DNA of 64,000 nt from Atherinomorus stipes. Its lineage: Eukaryota > Chordata > Actinopteri > Atheriniformes > Atherinidae. Made by a program: the position numbers and the translations under genes. Position 1 is the stretch's first letter. The number at the start of each line of letters is the position of its first letter. This document shows, piece after piece, positions 34,114-46,660 of the stretch. Location: contig JALJCO010007928.1 in the NCBI GenBank assembly GCA_023101725.1, positions 992,001 to 1,056,000 on the forward strand, given 5' to 3'. The notes under the pieces were generated by a model. That model ran no database searches. It saw only the letters and a program-made list of their open reading frames with translations, and had not been told where the DNA came from.

Positions 34114-36195
34114 AAATACTACACAGAGATTTGACAGATGCTTCACAGTTCTTTAGAGCTGACGGCATCCACCCTGATTAATGATATACTTCGGTTGGTT
34201 GCGCAATACAACCAATCCCTCGCACACCTCACTTAGTCATTTCTTTTACTTATATAAGTATTTCAGGTCATATAGGTGTTGATCTGTAGAATTAACCTTT
34301 TTTTTTTATAGAAAGTAACTCTTTACATTGAATAGAATGAAAAATGTCTTTTTAAATGATGAGAATAAAAATCATTTGGTGGATATTTCCCTTTATTATT
34401 TTATCTGTCAGAAAGAAAACACCGCATAGCTGAGATTTGACATTTTCCCTGTTAAAAACTAAGATTTGAACCAAAGAGGAATACTGGGTGAGGTGGAAAG
34501 AAAGTGGGAAAATTCCACAGGTGCGAGATTAAGTGAGGGCTTAGTTGGATTGCATGGGCACAGCAACACACGCACATAAACAAACTCAGAGCCCACACAT
34601 ATACAAACATAGTGAAGCATGCAGCTTAAATGTTGACTAAGTCATTGGGAAATACTGGAGGGAGTGAGCAAACTGAAAACTATGATTTCCACTAAAAGTT
34701 GTGCAAAGCTTAAGCTACAGGCTGGACAAATGGCCATCTGAAGAAAGCTGCGTGTAATGAAACAAAGTGTTGTTCCACTGTCCCCTGAGACGCATTCGGT
34801 TTTTAGACCTCACCTCAATAATGTCCTGTTTTTGCCACTTTTTATACAATAAAAGAAAGCTTTGTTTATTCATGAAGGTTATTTTAGTTTTCCTAAAAAG
34901 AGCACAGCTGTTTTTTGTTGTTGTTGTTGCATTTTCATAAGTAAAGCCAGCAGATTAACAACATGAAAAATTAAAGAACAAACCCTGAACCCTTGAAACC
35001 AGCACTGAAGGGATCTAATGGATCTATGAGGGGCATTTCACAGCCATGTATTGGGGCTCTTTTAGAATAATGCCCCCACATACCGGATGCGTGTCTGAAA
35101 GGTCTGATGAGGAAAAAAATGATGTGACTCATTTACAAAATGAGTTGATCTCCTTTGGAAAAATGGTGTCTTCATTCTTCTAGTGGACTTCTAGCAACCT
35201 TGGGCACCTGTGTGTGACTGGAGCTTATGCCTGGGCTCAACAACTCACTGAATGTTGTGATTTCCTTAAAACTAGCATGAATTTGTTGTGTTGTAGGTAA
35301 GTGACTTGAAAAATTATTTGAAGAGCTGAGACAGACCGTGCTGGAATGTCAAATAACAGAAATCAAGAATAAATCTCTACCCTGTTCTGGGTTCAGTAAC
35401 TCCACAGTTCAAACACTTTCATTTGCTTCCAGCATCTTTTTTTTTTTTCCTTTATGGAAATTTCAGAGTTGGACAGAAAAGACACCGAGGCTCAGCCCAA
35501 GGAGGCACCAAATAAAGAAAGAAATGAGAAAAAGAAGAAGAAATAAAAACTATTGATTAGGTGTGAGACTCCTACACCGAATATTAACAGGCGGTCAGAA
35601 TCTCTTGGCGTTACATTTTGTGAGGCAGATGAGAGCAGAATTTAAGTTATATTACTGCTTTCCGGGTGGCTTGGGGTTCTAAGTATTCTCTTCCTTTAGA
35701 ATAAATTTAAGTTAGATACCCTTTACTGAGTAGTTTCTGGTGCAGAACCCTAACAAAACACTGCCTGAAACTATAGTTAATGGATTCAGAAAGATGACCC
35801 AACAATCCATCCAGCTGAATAACTGCACACAAGAATAGATTAATCATCTCTAACATGCAAATTTTAAGACTTAATGCAAAATTACTGTCACTTCCTTCTT
35901 ACAAAAGTTGGTTTTTGGAAGTCTTTATGCTTCTTTTGTTAAGTGAAAAAGACGTGATAAATATGCTTCCAGGATGGTCATGCATGTTTTAATTACATTA
36001 TTCAGCAAATTTCTAGGACATCAAGTTGTCATTTCCATCACAAGGTGTTAAAATCAACAAGTCCTCCAAAGTCAGACATACTATACAGTAATTTGTCCAT
36101 GCACCAAAATACAAACTACATTTACATTTTTAGTAAAAGCGACCTCTTGTGGTGGTCACATGACTCCCAAGTTTTTCCAAGTGTCTCTACCAAGG
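34114..36195. other. Intergenic AT-rich DNA
   Basis: No gene is clearly supported. The only coding-like hint is the short stretch at 35467-35546 listed separately. Otherwise I see unique AT-rich sequence. Confidence 0.45.
35467..35546 (+). CDS. Possible terminal coding exon (speculative)
   Basis: A polypyrimidine tract of about 14 T and CCTTT precedes TTTCAG at 35461-35466, a plausible 3' splice site. Read from there the frame gives ELDRKDTEAQPKEAPNKERN followed by a short lysine-rich tail and TAA at 35544-35546. Highly charged C-terminal tails ending in polylysine are common, and I do not recognise the protein. The stretch is only 26 codons, so chance is a real alternative. No upstream exon is visible in the window. 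Confidence 0.2.
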
Positions 36196-36336
36196 GGCGT
36201 GTTGTATAGTGGGTGGGTCTTGTTAGGCTTAGGGTAAGAGTTAGGGGTAGGGTTAGATTTTACCGTGCTCTCATAGGTCTGGTGGGGGTGTTGTAGAGTG
36301 ACATCACTTTATGACACACCCACTATACGACACGCC
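36196..36336. repeat. Hairpin repeat with telomere-like centre
   Basis: GGCGTGTTGTATAGTGGGTG (36196-36215) and CACCCACTATACGACACGCC (36317-36336) are inverted with one mismatch. The 100 bp between contain TTAGGGTAAGAGTTAGGGGT-type sequence (about 36228-36257), resembling degenerate vertebrate telomere repeats. It is likely a small transposable element. Confidence 0.65.
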
Positions 36337-36781
36337 TCTGTCTTACGAGCTGCAGATGGACCCTAAGTTTCTCCCTGGCGTGACCAAAAAAAAATATGGC
36401 AGATATCCCTTCAATTTTCAATTTGTAAAGATTTATATTTTTTAAGATAGATTGTGGCTTTAGCTTTGTTTTGATAACGTTTCTTGCGACAAATATACAC
36501 TTTATCTTCATAGTATCCACTGGGTTTGTGTATACCATCCATAGTTTTTTTCGTTTCAACATACATTCTTTTCGGTGTTTTCGTTGTTCCTACGGTGGTT
36601 GCTAAGGACACAATTAACAGTGAACCGGAAGGAAGGGATAAACACGACATCTGTGGTCCTAACATCACTGTGCTGGCTAGCAATAACTTTTTGCACATCA
36701 TATACGTACAGATTCCTCAATGAACGTAAATAAACAGTATCCAAATAGGCTACACTATATATACTATATAATATGGTAATC

Positions 36782-36973
36782 AAGCAGGGGTTTTTGAGGG
36801 TCTCTAGCTGCCTTTATATCACAGTATATCCCCAGGAAAGGGAGGCAGAGAGTTATGGATGACATGCAGCAAAGGCTCCCAGGCTGGGAATTGAACCCAG
36901 CGGCTGCACCAAGGAACTTTGTCCTCTAAACATGGGGCAGATGCTCAACCAGTTGAGCCAAACACTGCCCCAG
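36782..36973 (-). repeat. tRNA-derived SINE (minus strand)
   Basis: On the minus strand the sequence starts near 36973. It shows an A box TGGCTCAACTGGTTGAGC (36943-36960) and a B box region CTGGGTTCAATTCCC (36886-36900), the RNA polymerase III promoter of tRNA-derived SINEs. A body with TTTGCTGCATGTCAT and CTCTGCCTCCCTTTCC follows. The insertion in the D-to-T region and the non-tRNA body rule out a working tRNA gene. Confidence 0.75.
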
Positions 36974-37006
36974 TGCTCACTCCCCAATGCTCCAGTCTAT
37001 ATTTAT

Positions 37007-37363
37007 GGGCCCTTTCCACTGCACATTTTCATAACCTTTCCACACGGCACGCTTTATTTGTGTTTCCTCTGGGAAAACCTGTTACCAGCCGTGACAATTT
37101 TCTGTACCCGTTTCAGAGCTGGCTCTAACCGTGCTGAATCTACACAAAACATGACGTACCTGACGGCTCTCCACTGATTGGTCAAAGGAAATAATTGTCA
37201 TACGTGTCATATGTGTTTGGGCTCGCCTCTTCTAAAAATATCTGGCTTCCAGGTAGTAGAATATTGCTTCTACTGTGTGGAAACAAAAACCGTCCTAGTC
37301 GTCTTTAGCATGTGGTGCTGTACTGTGCTGTACTGTGCCGTGCAGCTGCAATGGAAAAAGCCC
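37007..37363. mobile_element. MITE with GGGCCCTTTCCACTGCA termini
   Basis: GGGCCCTTTCCACTGCA at 37007-37023 is inverted as TGCAATGGAAAAAGCCC at 37347-37363. The 357 bp between carry no recognisable gene. The target duplication is not clear, so the superfamily is left open. The SINE at 36782-36973 lies just upstream. Confidence 0.65.
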
Positions 37364-40106
37364 ATTACTGTACCTTAACTTCAGTTGGACAGTTTAGTGT
37401 ATTTTGTGTAATGTCCTCCTGCTGCCACTAGGGGTGTCAGGGAGTTGTAAAAATATCCTCTGACAGAGCGTAATTTCAGGGGTGCACAAACGACAGTATA
37501 GTGCGTCTGACTTTTGAGGACTTATTGGTAAAACTACACCATTCGAAAGCATTAACCATGCATTCCACAGACTTTTCCTCCTTATGCAACAAGCCTTTTC
37601 TTGTCATGTGACATCATTTGGAAACACTGATGACGTTAGCAACTATGTCTGACATGGAAAGACTTCTCTTGAGCTTTACGGGACCAATTGTGTTAAGATA
37701 TGAACTTGGGGCTCCTGAATAAGCTTGTAATAAGATGGGTGTGTGAAACAACTGTGTGAAAATGCAGCTCAACGGCTTTTTTTTTGTTTTGCACATACCA
37801 CGTAGAAAGTGTTTGTGTAAAATGTTGTGCCAAGCTGACTTTGTGGCTTATGGGCTTTACTTGCAAAACTTTCTTTTGGTCCCACTATCACAGAGGACGG
37901 GGTATGAAGGTCAAAGGTTGTGCAGCTCCAGAGAAGCATCATCACATAAAGCCAGAAACTATTTCTGGAACAGAAGGTTTCTGTAAATATCCCTTTAATC
38001 GGTGTAATGATAATACAAGCAGAACACAACCACAAGCTGTACCATAATAAGCCATTAAATATGGATTATAGAGGAGCTACCCGGAGGTTCTCTCTCTCAG
38101 TCTCTCATGTGTTTAATATTGGGTTGTTCAGTCAGTGAGAGTGAGAGTTCACACACACAGCTGTAATTAGCAGCTTAGGCAGCCAGCCAGCTCTGTACAT
38201 GCACTGTGATATGTGTGTGTTTGTGTGTGCAAGACGGACGATGATGTATACATGTTTTTCCCTTTGAATGTGTTTCTGCGAGCCCATAGGTGTGCATGTT
38301 TGTGCATACCTGAATGTTTGTGTGTGTGTGCGTGCATAGTGAGTCACATGGTCATGCGTGGGTGTTGTGTTTGTCTTATCTGTGTGCTGATGGAGAGCTG
38401 AGGTGCTTGGAGACGGGCTGTGACGTGTATGTGCTTATGCGTGCATGTGTGTGTGTATTGGTAGGGAGATTGCTCTTTAACACCTGGTATTAGCACCAGT
38501 AATCCTCACACCACATCATACTCACGCACCAGTCCCATGCAGATCACATTTAGCTTGTGCTCTGTCCTGCTTCTAAGTATTTCACAACAGGTTTTGAAGG
38601 GGGGGGGGGCTGGGGATGGGGACTGGGTTTGCTGGAGGTTGGAAAAATATTGAAATTGAAAGCTTCCTGGTTAAACACACCAACCCTTTCCATAGAAGGT
38701 GAAACACAAAAGAAATATTTAACAGTTGATTTCTCACAGTGTTATAAATAATCATACATAAATAAGTCCAGTGCCAACAGTCACTTAAGCTTAAATAAGT
38801 TATACAAATAGATGCTAAAAGTAAATGAATAAATAACAGAACATGAGCAGGCAGTAAAAAACAGAACCCTAATTCCAAGAAAAGTTGAGATGCTTCATAA
38901 AATGTAACCAAAAACAGAATCCAGTGCTTTGCAATTTAGTTGTATTTATGTGTTCTCTTTTTATGTTACATTTATTCACAATAGAACGTAGAAAATATAT
39001 CGACCTCTGAAAGTGAGACTTAGAACTACTGCATGTAAAATAAGAACTCATCAATAACTTTTGATGGCAGCTATGCTGTTTAAAAGAGTTTGTATGTAGG
39101 CAAAAAAGTAGAGGCTAGAAAAGTAAATGGCAGTACTAAAGTAAAACAACTGGAGGAAAAAGTTGCAGTTTGGTTAAGACAAATGAACCAACGAAAATGT
39201 ACTGTTGTCCTGTGAATTCAGATTTAGCTTCCTGTTAATTATTGGATGTGTTCTCCAGTTTTCCACAGCATGCCAAACTTCTCAAAATTGGGGTTGTATG
39301 CTAATGTTGTTGTGTCCCATGGAGAAGAATATACTATTCAAATCTAAACTCATGAGAGGAGGCTGAAATGGAGGCACACTATAAGAGCCATACAGTAAAT
39401 TTTTGATGAACTTTTCTTTTTGTTGGTGGCTCTAATTGAATGATTGTCTTGCCAGACCTGCTTGGAGGTGAACCAGGCAGCAGGATAGAGTGCCACCGAG
39501 CTGATATACGATGCCGCACCTGATTTACCTGTCAGTCAAAGTGATATTTGATGCACTGTTTTCATTTCTAATTACTTCAAGCACACATTTTCACAGTTTT
39601 GTTCAGATTGTTTCAGCAAAGTATAATTATAGATAAAATGCTCTTTACAAATTATATATTTGAAACGTTCTAACAGCAACAGCATTGTGCACAGTATTTA
39701 CTGTATTGATTTTACTTACAAAAACAAAATCTTTAGTCCCTGTTTGCTGCACTTTTGAGTGGAGATGCAATAAGTCTTGTCGATGTCTCACTTTTTTTTA
39801 AATAGAGAAGTTACTTCAACAGCATAAAAAATGTAAAGTCATCCAAACTTAACCTGATGTTTCTGTTACCTTTCCTGCATCTGTGTCTCTGTATGAATCC
39901 GTCTGTTTCCACTTCGATACTCTTTCATTCTGTCGATCTGTTGCTTCGTTCATGCAGTCTGCTCTCCCATATTGGATTTGCATTCTCAATTATTGATGGA
40001 GGAGGTATTTTGTAAAGCTAAAGGCCAGTAATCCTTGGTGTCAAATTCAAAATTAGTTCCTCTTCTATTATTGATGTTCCTGAGGGCAAGAGGTTAATAA
40101 GAGGAA
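37364..40106. other. Intergenic DNA with TG-rich stretch
   Basis: No supported gene. TG/CA-rich sequence at 38130-38460 creates several short frames on both strands. A G-run lies at about 38600-38610. The block near 39440-39560 and that near 39960-40090 look unique and could be conserved, but I have no proof. Confidence 0.4.
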
Positions 40107-40107
40107 C

Positions 40108-40196
<89 letters not shown>
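40107..40196. repeat. (TAGA)n microsatellite
   Basis: About 22 uninterrupted copies of the tetranucleotide. Likely highly polymorphic. Confidence 0.97.
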
Positions 40197-40197
<1 letters not shown>

Positions 40198-40302
40198 CTT
40201 TAAATGTTTGATTTTTGGCAGGTAGTCATTCTTATTTTCTTACATTTTAAAACCATGAGGACAACATGCAACCTCCACACAGAGAGGTGGTTCAGAGCAT
40301 AG

Positions 40303-41243
40303 ATATCCATATTTAAACACTAGATAGGACATGAGGGCATTTCAAACATCCGCACTGGCGGCCATCTTACCATTGTCAGCTTGCCCACTCACTACATTGT
40401 TTTAATGGTACGTGAACTTTTTAAATAACCACAACTAGCTCAATTTTCTACTGATTTTCAAATGGTTTGGTTTGTTGTAAACATCAGAGATGTAGTTATC
40501 AAACTGCACATTACGCCCCCTGAGTAGGAGAAAACAGCTTGACTCAAGAGCAGAAGCAACTGTTCAGCTCTCAAGTTAATATTAATGACTGAGATTAGCG
40601 TGGTGCTCCCCATACTCCTGGTGAAACTGAGGTAACTGTAATGTTCTGCCAAAAAAAAAAAAAAAGAAAAACAAATAATGTACTTCTATACAAAACATGT
40701 TATAGACAAAATAGCATAAATCTAACATTCCACTTCTATTTTGTCTTCTACACACACTTAGGCTATCAGTATAATTATAACAAACATTTCCAGAGCAGAG
40801 CTATTACTATTGCCTTTCATATGATAATAAACAGGAGCAATGAACATCATATAAAGTATTTATGTAAAATCTATATTAAGGTACTAAAACTTAAAACAGA
40901 ATGGCAACATGATATCTGTCACTGACTGCATCCACATGACCAGTGCTTGCCATAACCATGACAACCAAAATAAACCAAACCATCAATCCAGTGATCAGAG
41001 CCCCCCAAGATACATATGTCTTTTTCTATAGTTATGGATGAGTTTGCAGTTTCAGAACAACGTGTCAGATGTTTGAAAATCGGTAGAAAACTGAGCAAGT
41101 GATGGTTATTAAAAAAGTACAAGCACTATTTACACAGTGTAATGAGTGGGCAGGCTGACTGTGGTAAGATGGCCGCCAGTGCGGATGTGTGACTCCATCG
41201 GCCAACAGAGAGGACGCCATATCTAGTGTTTATATATGGATAT
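40303..41243. mobile_element. 0.94-kb foldback element with ~200-bp arms
   Basis: The left end ATATCCATATTTAAACACTA and the right end TAGTGTTTATATATGGATAT are inverted. Pairing continues inward through CATCCGCACTGGCGGCCATC and its complement near 41170, then through the AAATAACCAC / GTGATGGTTAT segments and TTTTCTACTGATTTTCAAA / TTTGAAAATCGGTAGAAAA. Arms of about 200 bp enclose about 480 bp of AT-rich sequence. No transposase or target duplication was identified. The left arm lacks about 15 bp that the right arm has after ACTAGAT. Confidence 0.7.
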
Positions 41244-41315
41244 TTATGGTTAAAAGCCCCAGTTCCCAGTCAAAGCTTGAACCAGGAACCTTTTTACTGT
41301 GAAGCAGCACCACAC

Positions 41316-41687
41316 TAGTGATGCATGATATAAAAATATTTCAACCGATACCAAAGCAGATATCGACATCTGCTTCTCATGGCTTTTACCGATAACAACA
41401 TCAAAATTTGAAAATAATGCAATATTTATTCCTTGTGCAAAATTTGAAAAATACCAGTAGTTGGCAGAAATGTCATAATGTTGCATGGTGGGCGTGGCCT
41501 TTTGTTGGTCCCATGTCCCATGGATTAAAAAAAAAAGAAAATAGCAGGTTTGTTACCAAACAACACCTGTAATATATTGGTTAATTATATTGGTCGATAT
41601 CAGTCGATATTGGGCCGATATCAATATTCAGTTTTGAAGCCAATATCGGCCGATAACAATATCGGGCTGAAAAATTCTGCATCTCTA
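41316..41687. mobile_element. hAT-type MITE
   Basis: It begins TAGTGATGCATGATA and ends TGCATCTCTA. Flanking octamers CACCACAC (41308-41315) and CACCACAA (41688-41695) match at seven of eight positions. The interior has many CGATAT/GATATCG motifs. No coding capacity. Confidence 0.8.
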
Positions 41688-42112
41688 CACCACAACACTG
41701 TGTAGCTCTCATCTTATGATTCTAACTGCGTAGTTATAAAGCTGTTTTATCCAGTTTGTGTATTTTAGGTGTGTAATTAGAAAAAAAAAAATCCCTTTTA
41801 ATCTGAACAGATAAACAGAAAATTCTTTTGATGCATCCATTAACACAGTTATTATTATCACACATTAACACATTATTACTGTTTTATCTGTTCAGCTCAG
41901 CTGTGTTAGCCATGTCATTGGTCAGTCTTGGACAGCTGAAGCCAAATGTAATTAATACAGTAAACATGCTGGTATAGTGAATCAGGCATCATCATCACAA
42001 GAGTTTTTGTTCATTTGTCATATTTTTTAAGTTTTCTTTTAGGACTCTGCTTAAAAACTGCATAATGAAATGAGTATATCTCCACAACCACAAGGTCCAT
42101 TTGAATACACTA

Positions 42113-42179
42113 CCAGTCAAAAGTTTGGACACGCTTTGCATTTAAACCAATAGGAAAGTATGTCCAAACTTTTTACTGG
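42113..42179. repeat. Short hairpin of Tc1-type terminal repeats
   Basis: CCAGTCAAAAGTTTGGACA (42113-42131) and TGTCCAAACTTTTTACTGG (42161-42179) are inverted with one mismatch, separated by about 30 bp. TA precedes the left arm. The arms resemble termini of a common fish Tc1-type element that has lost its interior. Confidence 0.6.
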
Positions 42180-42471
42180 GAGTTCTTCTGGAGTCATAGG
42201 AAAGAGAACTATGCTGAGATATGAGGAATAAATGAAGACAGTATGCAGCCAAAATAAAATATTTCAGGCTCATCTAAAAACAGAACAAGAACACTTTAAT
42301 GAATATTCCTTTTGAAATGATACACATGTAGCTGCAAACCTCGATCTGATCATATTTTATTATGCAAACATTTTCCCCACAAAGGTCAACTCAGGTAAAA
42401 TGAAGCAGAACAAAGTCAGACAGATGAGGTAAAGTCCCTAAAAATGGCCATTTTGGCACACACAGGGGCCA

Positions 42472-42906
42472 CACTGCAAAAACTCAAATCTTAGCAAGTA
42501 TATTTTTATCATTTCTAGACAAAATATCTCATCACACTCAAAATAAGACAAAATTACTTCAAGAAAAACATTTGAGAAATTTTTTTTTTTCTTTGCTTAT
42601 TACAAGCAAAAAAAAATCTTGGCCACTCTTAAAATAAGTAAAAGAAAGATTTATTTATTTATTTATTTATTTATTTTGTGCTTGTAATAAGCAAAAAAAA
42701 TAAATAAATAAAATAAAAACATCTGCCAATGGGACAAGCTAAATTTTCTTGATAAGATTTCTTGAAATGAGATGCTTTGCCTTAAAACAAGAACTTATAT
42801 CTTACTAAAATGTTTATTTTTAAATAAATTTGTCTTATGTTGAGTGCGATGAGATATTTTGATTAGAAATTTGAAAGATTTTGCTAAGATTTGAGTTTTT
42901 GCAGTG
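42472..42906. mobile_element. MITE with CACTGCAAAAACTC termini
   Basis: CACTGCAAAAACTCAAATCT at 42472-42491 is inverted at the right end (AGATTTGAGTTTTTGCAGTG, to 42906). Inner segments such as TGCTTATTACAAGCAAAAA and GCTTGTAATAAGCAAA, separated by (ATTT)n, are also self-complementary. Termini beginning CA..G suggest hAT, but no 8-bp duplication is evident. Confidence 0.7.
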
Positions 42907-45461
42907 CAGCAAAAACACAGGCTAAAATGTGAATCTCTCATTTTACTTTTAAAACCATTTATAGTTGAATCAAAGGATGCAAAAAAAAAAAAAAAAAAAA
43001 AAGAACATTGAAAATATAATGATAAATCAAGGAAATGGAGAACAAACAAAACAAAAAATGCTGATGTAATGTTATGATGTACAAGGGAAGTGGAAGTATG
43101 GCATTGACAAGCATTATTTGGCTTTGTTTAAATAAAAAACAAAACATGCTTACAAGCATTAAGTCTAAGAAATCTGTTGTGAGAAACAGGAAGATGATTT
43201 CTAAGCCTGAGTTCTTTCCTTGTATCAGAGTAAACCATTGTGTCTATAAGTTGCTCAGTGTGCAGTTGGAGTAACCGTTAGACAAGACAGAGGCACCGGA
43301 GTCCATGAAGAGTCCCTCAGGGATAGAGAAAACCGACAAGTAGATTGGAGCAAGGTAATCATTGGAGACAGAATGTTGCAAGGAACAAAGGAGTTCATGG
43401 CTGTCATTCGTTTTTTTGTTGTTTCATCCATTCTTTTGTCTGAGGGAGAACCGTAGGAGCCAAGAGGCCCTGAGCAGCAGCTGGCAGGTAGGAAAAGAAG
43501 GAGGGAGGGAAGGAAGCAGTGAGGAAGGAGATAAGTGCATGTAGGAGGGGGCAGTGGACAGGTGATGGACTGATGGGTGTTGAAGGTGGAGGCCACAAAC
43601 GAAAGGATGTGGAGTTTTTGACATCTTGGCATCATGTTGAGCTGCATCTGTATTTTATCAGATGGGATTAAAAAAATTTGGTAAAACTTTTAAAAGTAGT
43701 AATATTATGTTTTAATGTGAATTAATCAGTAAACAGAAACCTCAAACCTAAAAATTTAAAAAAAAAAGAAAAACCAGGAAGAAAATATGCAGCATCAGTA
43801 TGTTAACAAAGATACAAGCATGTAGAATGAAAATGTGATGTGATGAGCACAAAGAAAATTGTCCTCAAACTCTCTCTGTCTTTCTCTTTCTCTCTCACAC
43901 ACACACATGCAAACACACAGTCGATCTCAGTTAACCAGAGAGTCAATAGCCTGCAGACAGACGAGTGTGATTACAGCAGATACTGTTGCTGTTGCTGCTC
44001 AGCGGTTTCTCTGTGTGTCTGAGAGAAAAGAGAGGAGATGGGAAGAGGGAGAGAAGAAGGATGAAACAACAGAATACTCTCTGCTTGTGTTCTGTCATGT
44101 CAGTGGGCCTGTTGTGTGAGCTGCTGAAAATGATTGTTAAATACATCATAATAATTTAGGTGAACTGCATGCAATCTGGAGAAGGAGGGTTTGGTAGCAA
44201 CAGTATAACAGCTTTTCCCCAAAAAACCTCGTCTGTAATCTACATATAGATATTTGATGAATAAGCTTGTTTCCATTTTAGTGGCTTTGTATTTTAATCT
44301 AAATTTAACCTTGGATAAACATCCTGATCGTCCTGATCAAAGGCCTGACTGGGGGTCAGGTGGGAGAGCAAGACAAATACGCACTTTTTCAAAATTAATG
44401 TCTATAATGAAACAATAACGAAGAGATCTAAAGCCTCGGGGAACATTAACATCTTGTTTGTGTCTCTTCAAGACAAGAAAGATAACCTGTTTCTTCCATC
44501 CACAGAAAAATAATTAGATGAACTTTTAGCAACTGTTTAATGGCTTGTTCCTCTTAACCAGACTGAATTACTTCTGATTAGTTTGAGTGTGCTTAATCAG
44601 TCCTGATTCATTAGCAACATGAGTTATTTTTACTCATAGTAGTTTAACTTTTGAAAAATTTCTCTCCATCTTTCCATTGTGTAAAAATACAAAAAGCTGA
44701 AGCAAAAGTAATATATCTAAATTTAAAATGATTGAATTGCAAACACAAAGTCATATTACGACTATATAAAGAACAATCACTCATACTTAATGTTTTGTTA
44801 TTATTTTGACTCTTTTTAACTGAAATTCTTATCATCTAATCATATGTTTTTGTCTGTTTTTTACCAGAGATGTACTCATTCTGTCTCTCCATATTTATCT
44901 GCCTCTTTGGTCCATGTTTCCAAACAAAATTATTTAGAGGCCATCCATTATAGATTAATATATCCATTAAGATTAAGATGATTCATTTTGATTCGAAAAA
45001 AGAAACAAAATAAATAGAAACCCTCCAAACTTCTGTCATTTTCCTCTACTGTAAGCAAAGAAAAACAGATGAGGTGGAAGCTCTGACTCCCTCATAAAGA
45101 GTATATTTATGCAGCACACAGGGCCTTAAAGAGACAGCGATGGAGAGTCCCCTGCACCGTGAACAGACACACATAAACTGTACACAATACTGCAGGCAAA
45201 CATTTAAGTAAGAACTGCTTGTGCAAATAAGTAAAAAATCACTTTTAAAAATGTTTTGTGTAGTGTAAAAATACACTCTCTGAGCTGTAAACAAACATGG
45301 CAACCAGTCTCCAAGCAGGTCAACTGTAACCTAATGTCTCGTTCATACAGCTGACTTTGTATGTGTGTGTGTCGCTGCCAGTGCCAGTGCTCCATTCACT
45401 TACACCAGGCAGCCTCAAACACTCAATCACCCATTTATCTCAGCCTGTCTTCCCCCAGACA

Positions 45462-45494
45462 CACACACACACACACGCACACACACACACACAC
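45462..45494. repeat. (CA)n microsatellite
   Basis: About 16 CA units with a single CG interruption. Confidence 0.9.
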
Positions 45495-46529
45495 CACCCT
45501 AACCAGGCAGATGGTTGTGCCATCCCTGCCAAAGCGGCGTAGCAACCCACACACACAAACACGCACAAATAAAGGGGAGTGAAACGTCTGTTTCAGCTGC
45601 CTCTCCTTGTCAAAGAGAGGCGGGCATCAGCCGTGCCCTCCATCAATCCATCATTCTGCCCTCTCCCTGTGGGGGGCTCCCCTTTCATGCCCACCTGTTA
45701 CTGTTATATAAGAGTGAATATGTCAGGATGCAAAGAGCAAAAAAAAAAATCCCAGAACAAAATGAGCAAAGTAGAAAAAAAAATACTGTTTTGGTTCATC
45801 CTCTGGAGTTTGGGTGTCGCCTTATTCGCAAACCGAAATGATGTTTAAACGAATACGTCTCCATGTTGTGTTAGATGTGTTCTGTATTTTTAAGACAATT
45901 GTACAGAGACAACATTTACAAAGGGATTTATTAGTTTTATAAACAAATCTCTGTGATGTAGACTGAACATGCCCCTTATCACTCACTTTGATAAAAACAA
46001 GGTGTCAAGCATTTTGCTTCAGATCCACTGCCAAAAAAATACAAATATATAAAAATATAAATGTTTCACCTTTTAGTCTTAATGGAAATAAGACACTGCA
46101 GAAAGTTGCAGTATGTATCATTTAGGTTCATCTGTTGGATGAAAGGTTTTATGATTTCCAAAGCTACATGCTCATAAGTTTGGTGTTTCTGGGTGTAAAA
46201 TCCTCCTTTTTCCTCCACCATGTTTCACCTCAGTAAGTCCCTGGATTCAGAAGAGAATGCTAACACTGGCTTGGTTTGGAACCTTTCATGTGCTTCATCA
46301 TAGCGGTTGTCAGTTCATTCTACACGCTTGACCGTAAAATACGTTTCTAAATCATCCATTTACACATTTTTGTAATGCTGAGTGATGGTGCTGCTTTCCT
46401 GTTTGTCCGATCAACATTGATAACATCGTCTACATAATCATTTTAAAATTAATGTCAGTTCTCATATTAAACCTGTACTTTGCAAATGAGACGGAAAATG
46501 TTTTTTAACTGCAGCTTCAGCAGCTATTT

Positions 46530-46660
46530 ATTCATTTGCCCTTTATTTAACAAGGAAAAGAGTTTAAGAACAAATTCTCATTTGCAAACATGGCCTGGCC
46601 AAAAAGTCCCAGCAGAGAGAAAATGAAAGTACAGAAGTACATAGAAACTGCACATATGAA
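46530..46660. repeat. Interspersed repeat piece, family uncertain
   Basis: TTTATTTAACAAGGAAAAG followed by ACAAATTCTCATTTGCAAA and CATGGCCTGGCC resembles a widespread fish retroposon 3' region. Identification is from pattern memory only; no element boundaries are visible. Confidence 0.35.

Noticed and set aside
36886..36960. Possible functional tRNA gene on the minus strand
   Set aside because: A and B boxes are present, but the sequence between and after them is not a clean tRNA and continues into a SINE body.
40107..40196. Regular repeats that could suggest a CRISPR-like array
   Set aside because: Pure tetranucleotide microsatellite without spacers, in a eukaryotic context.
43255..43647. 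130-codon minus-strand frame
   Set aside because: Pro/Leu/Ser-rich, low-complexity, with no splice or domain support.
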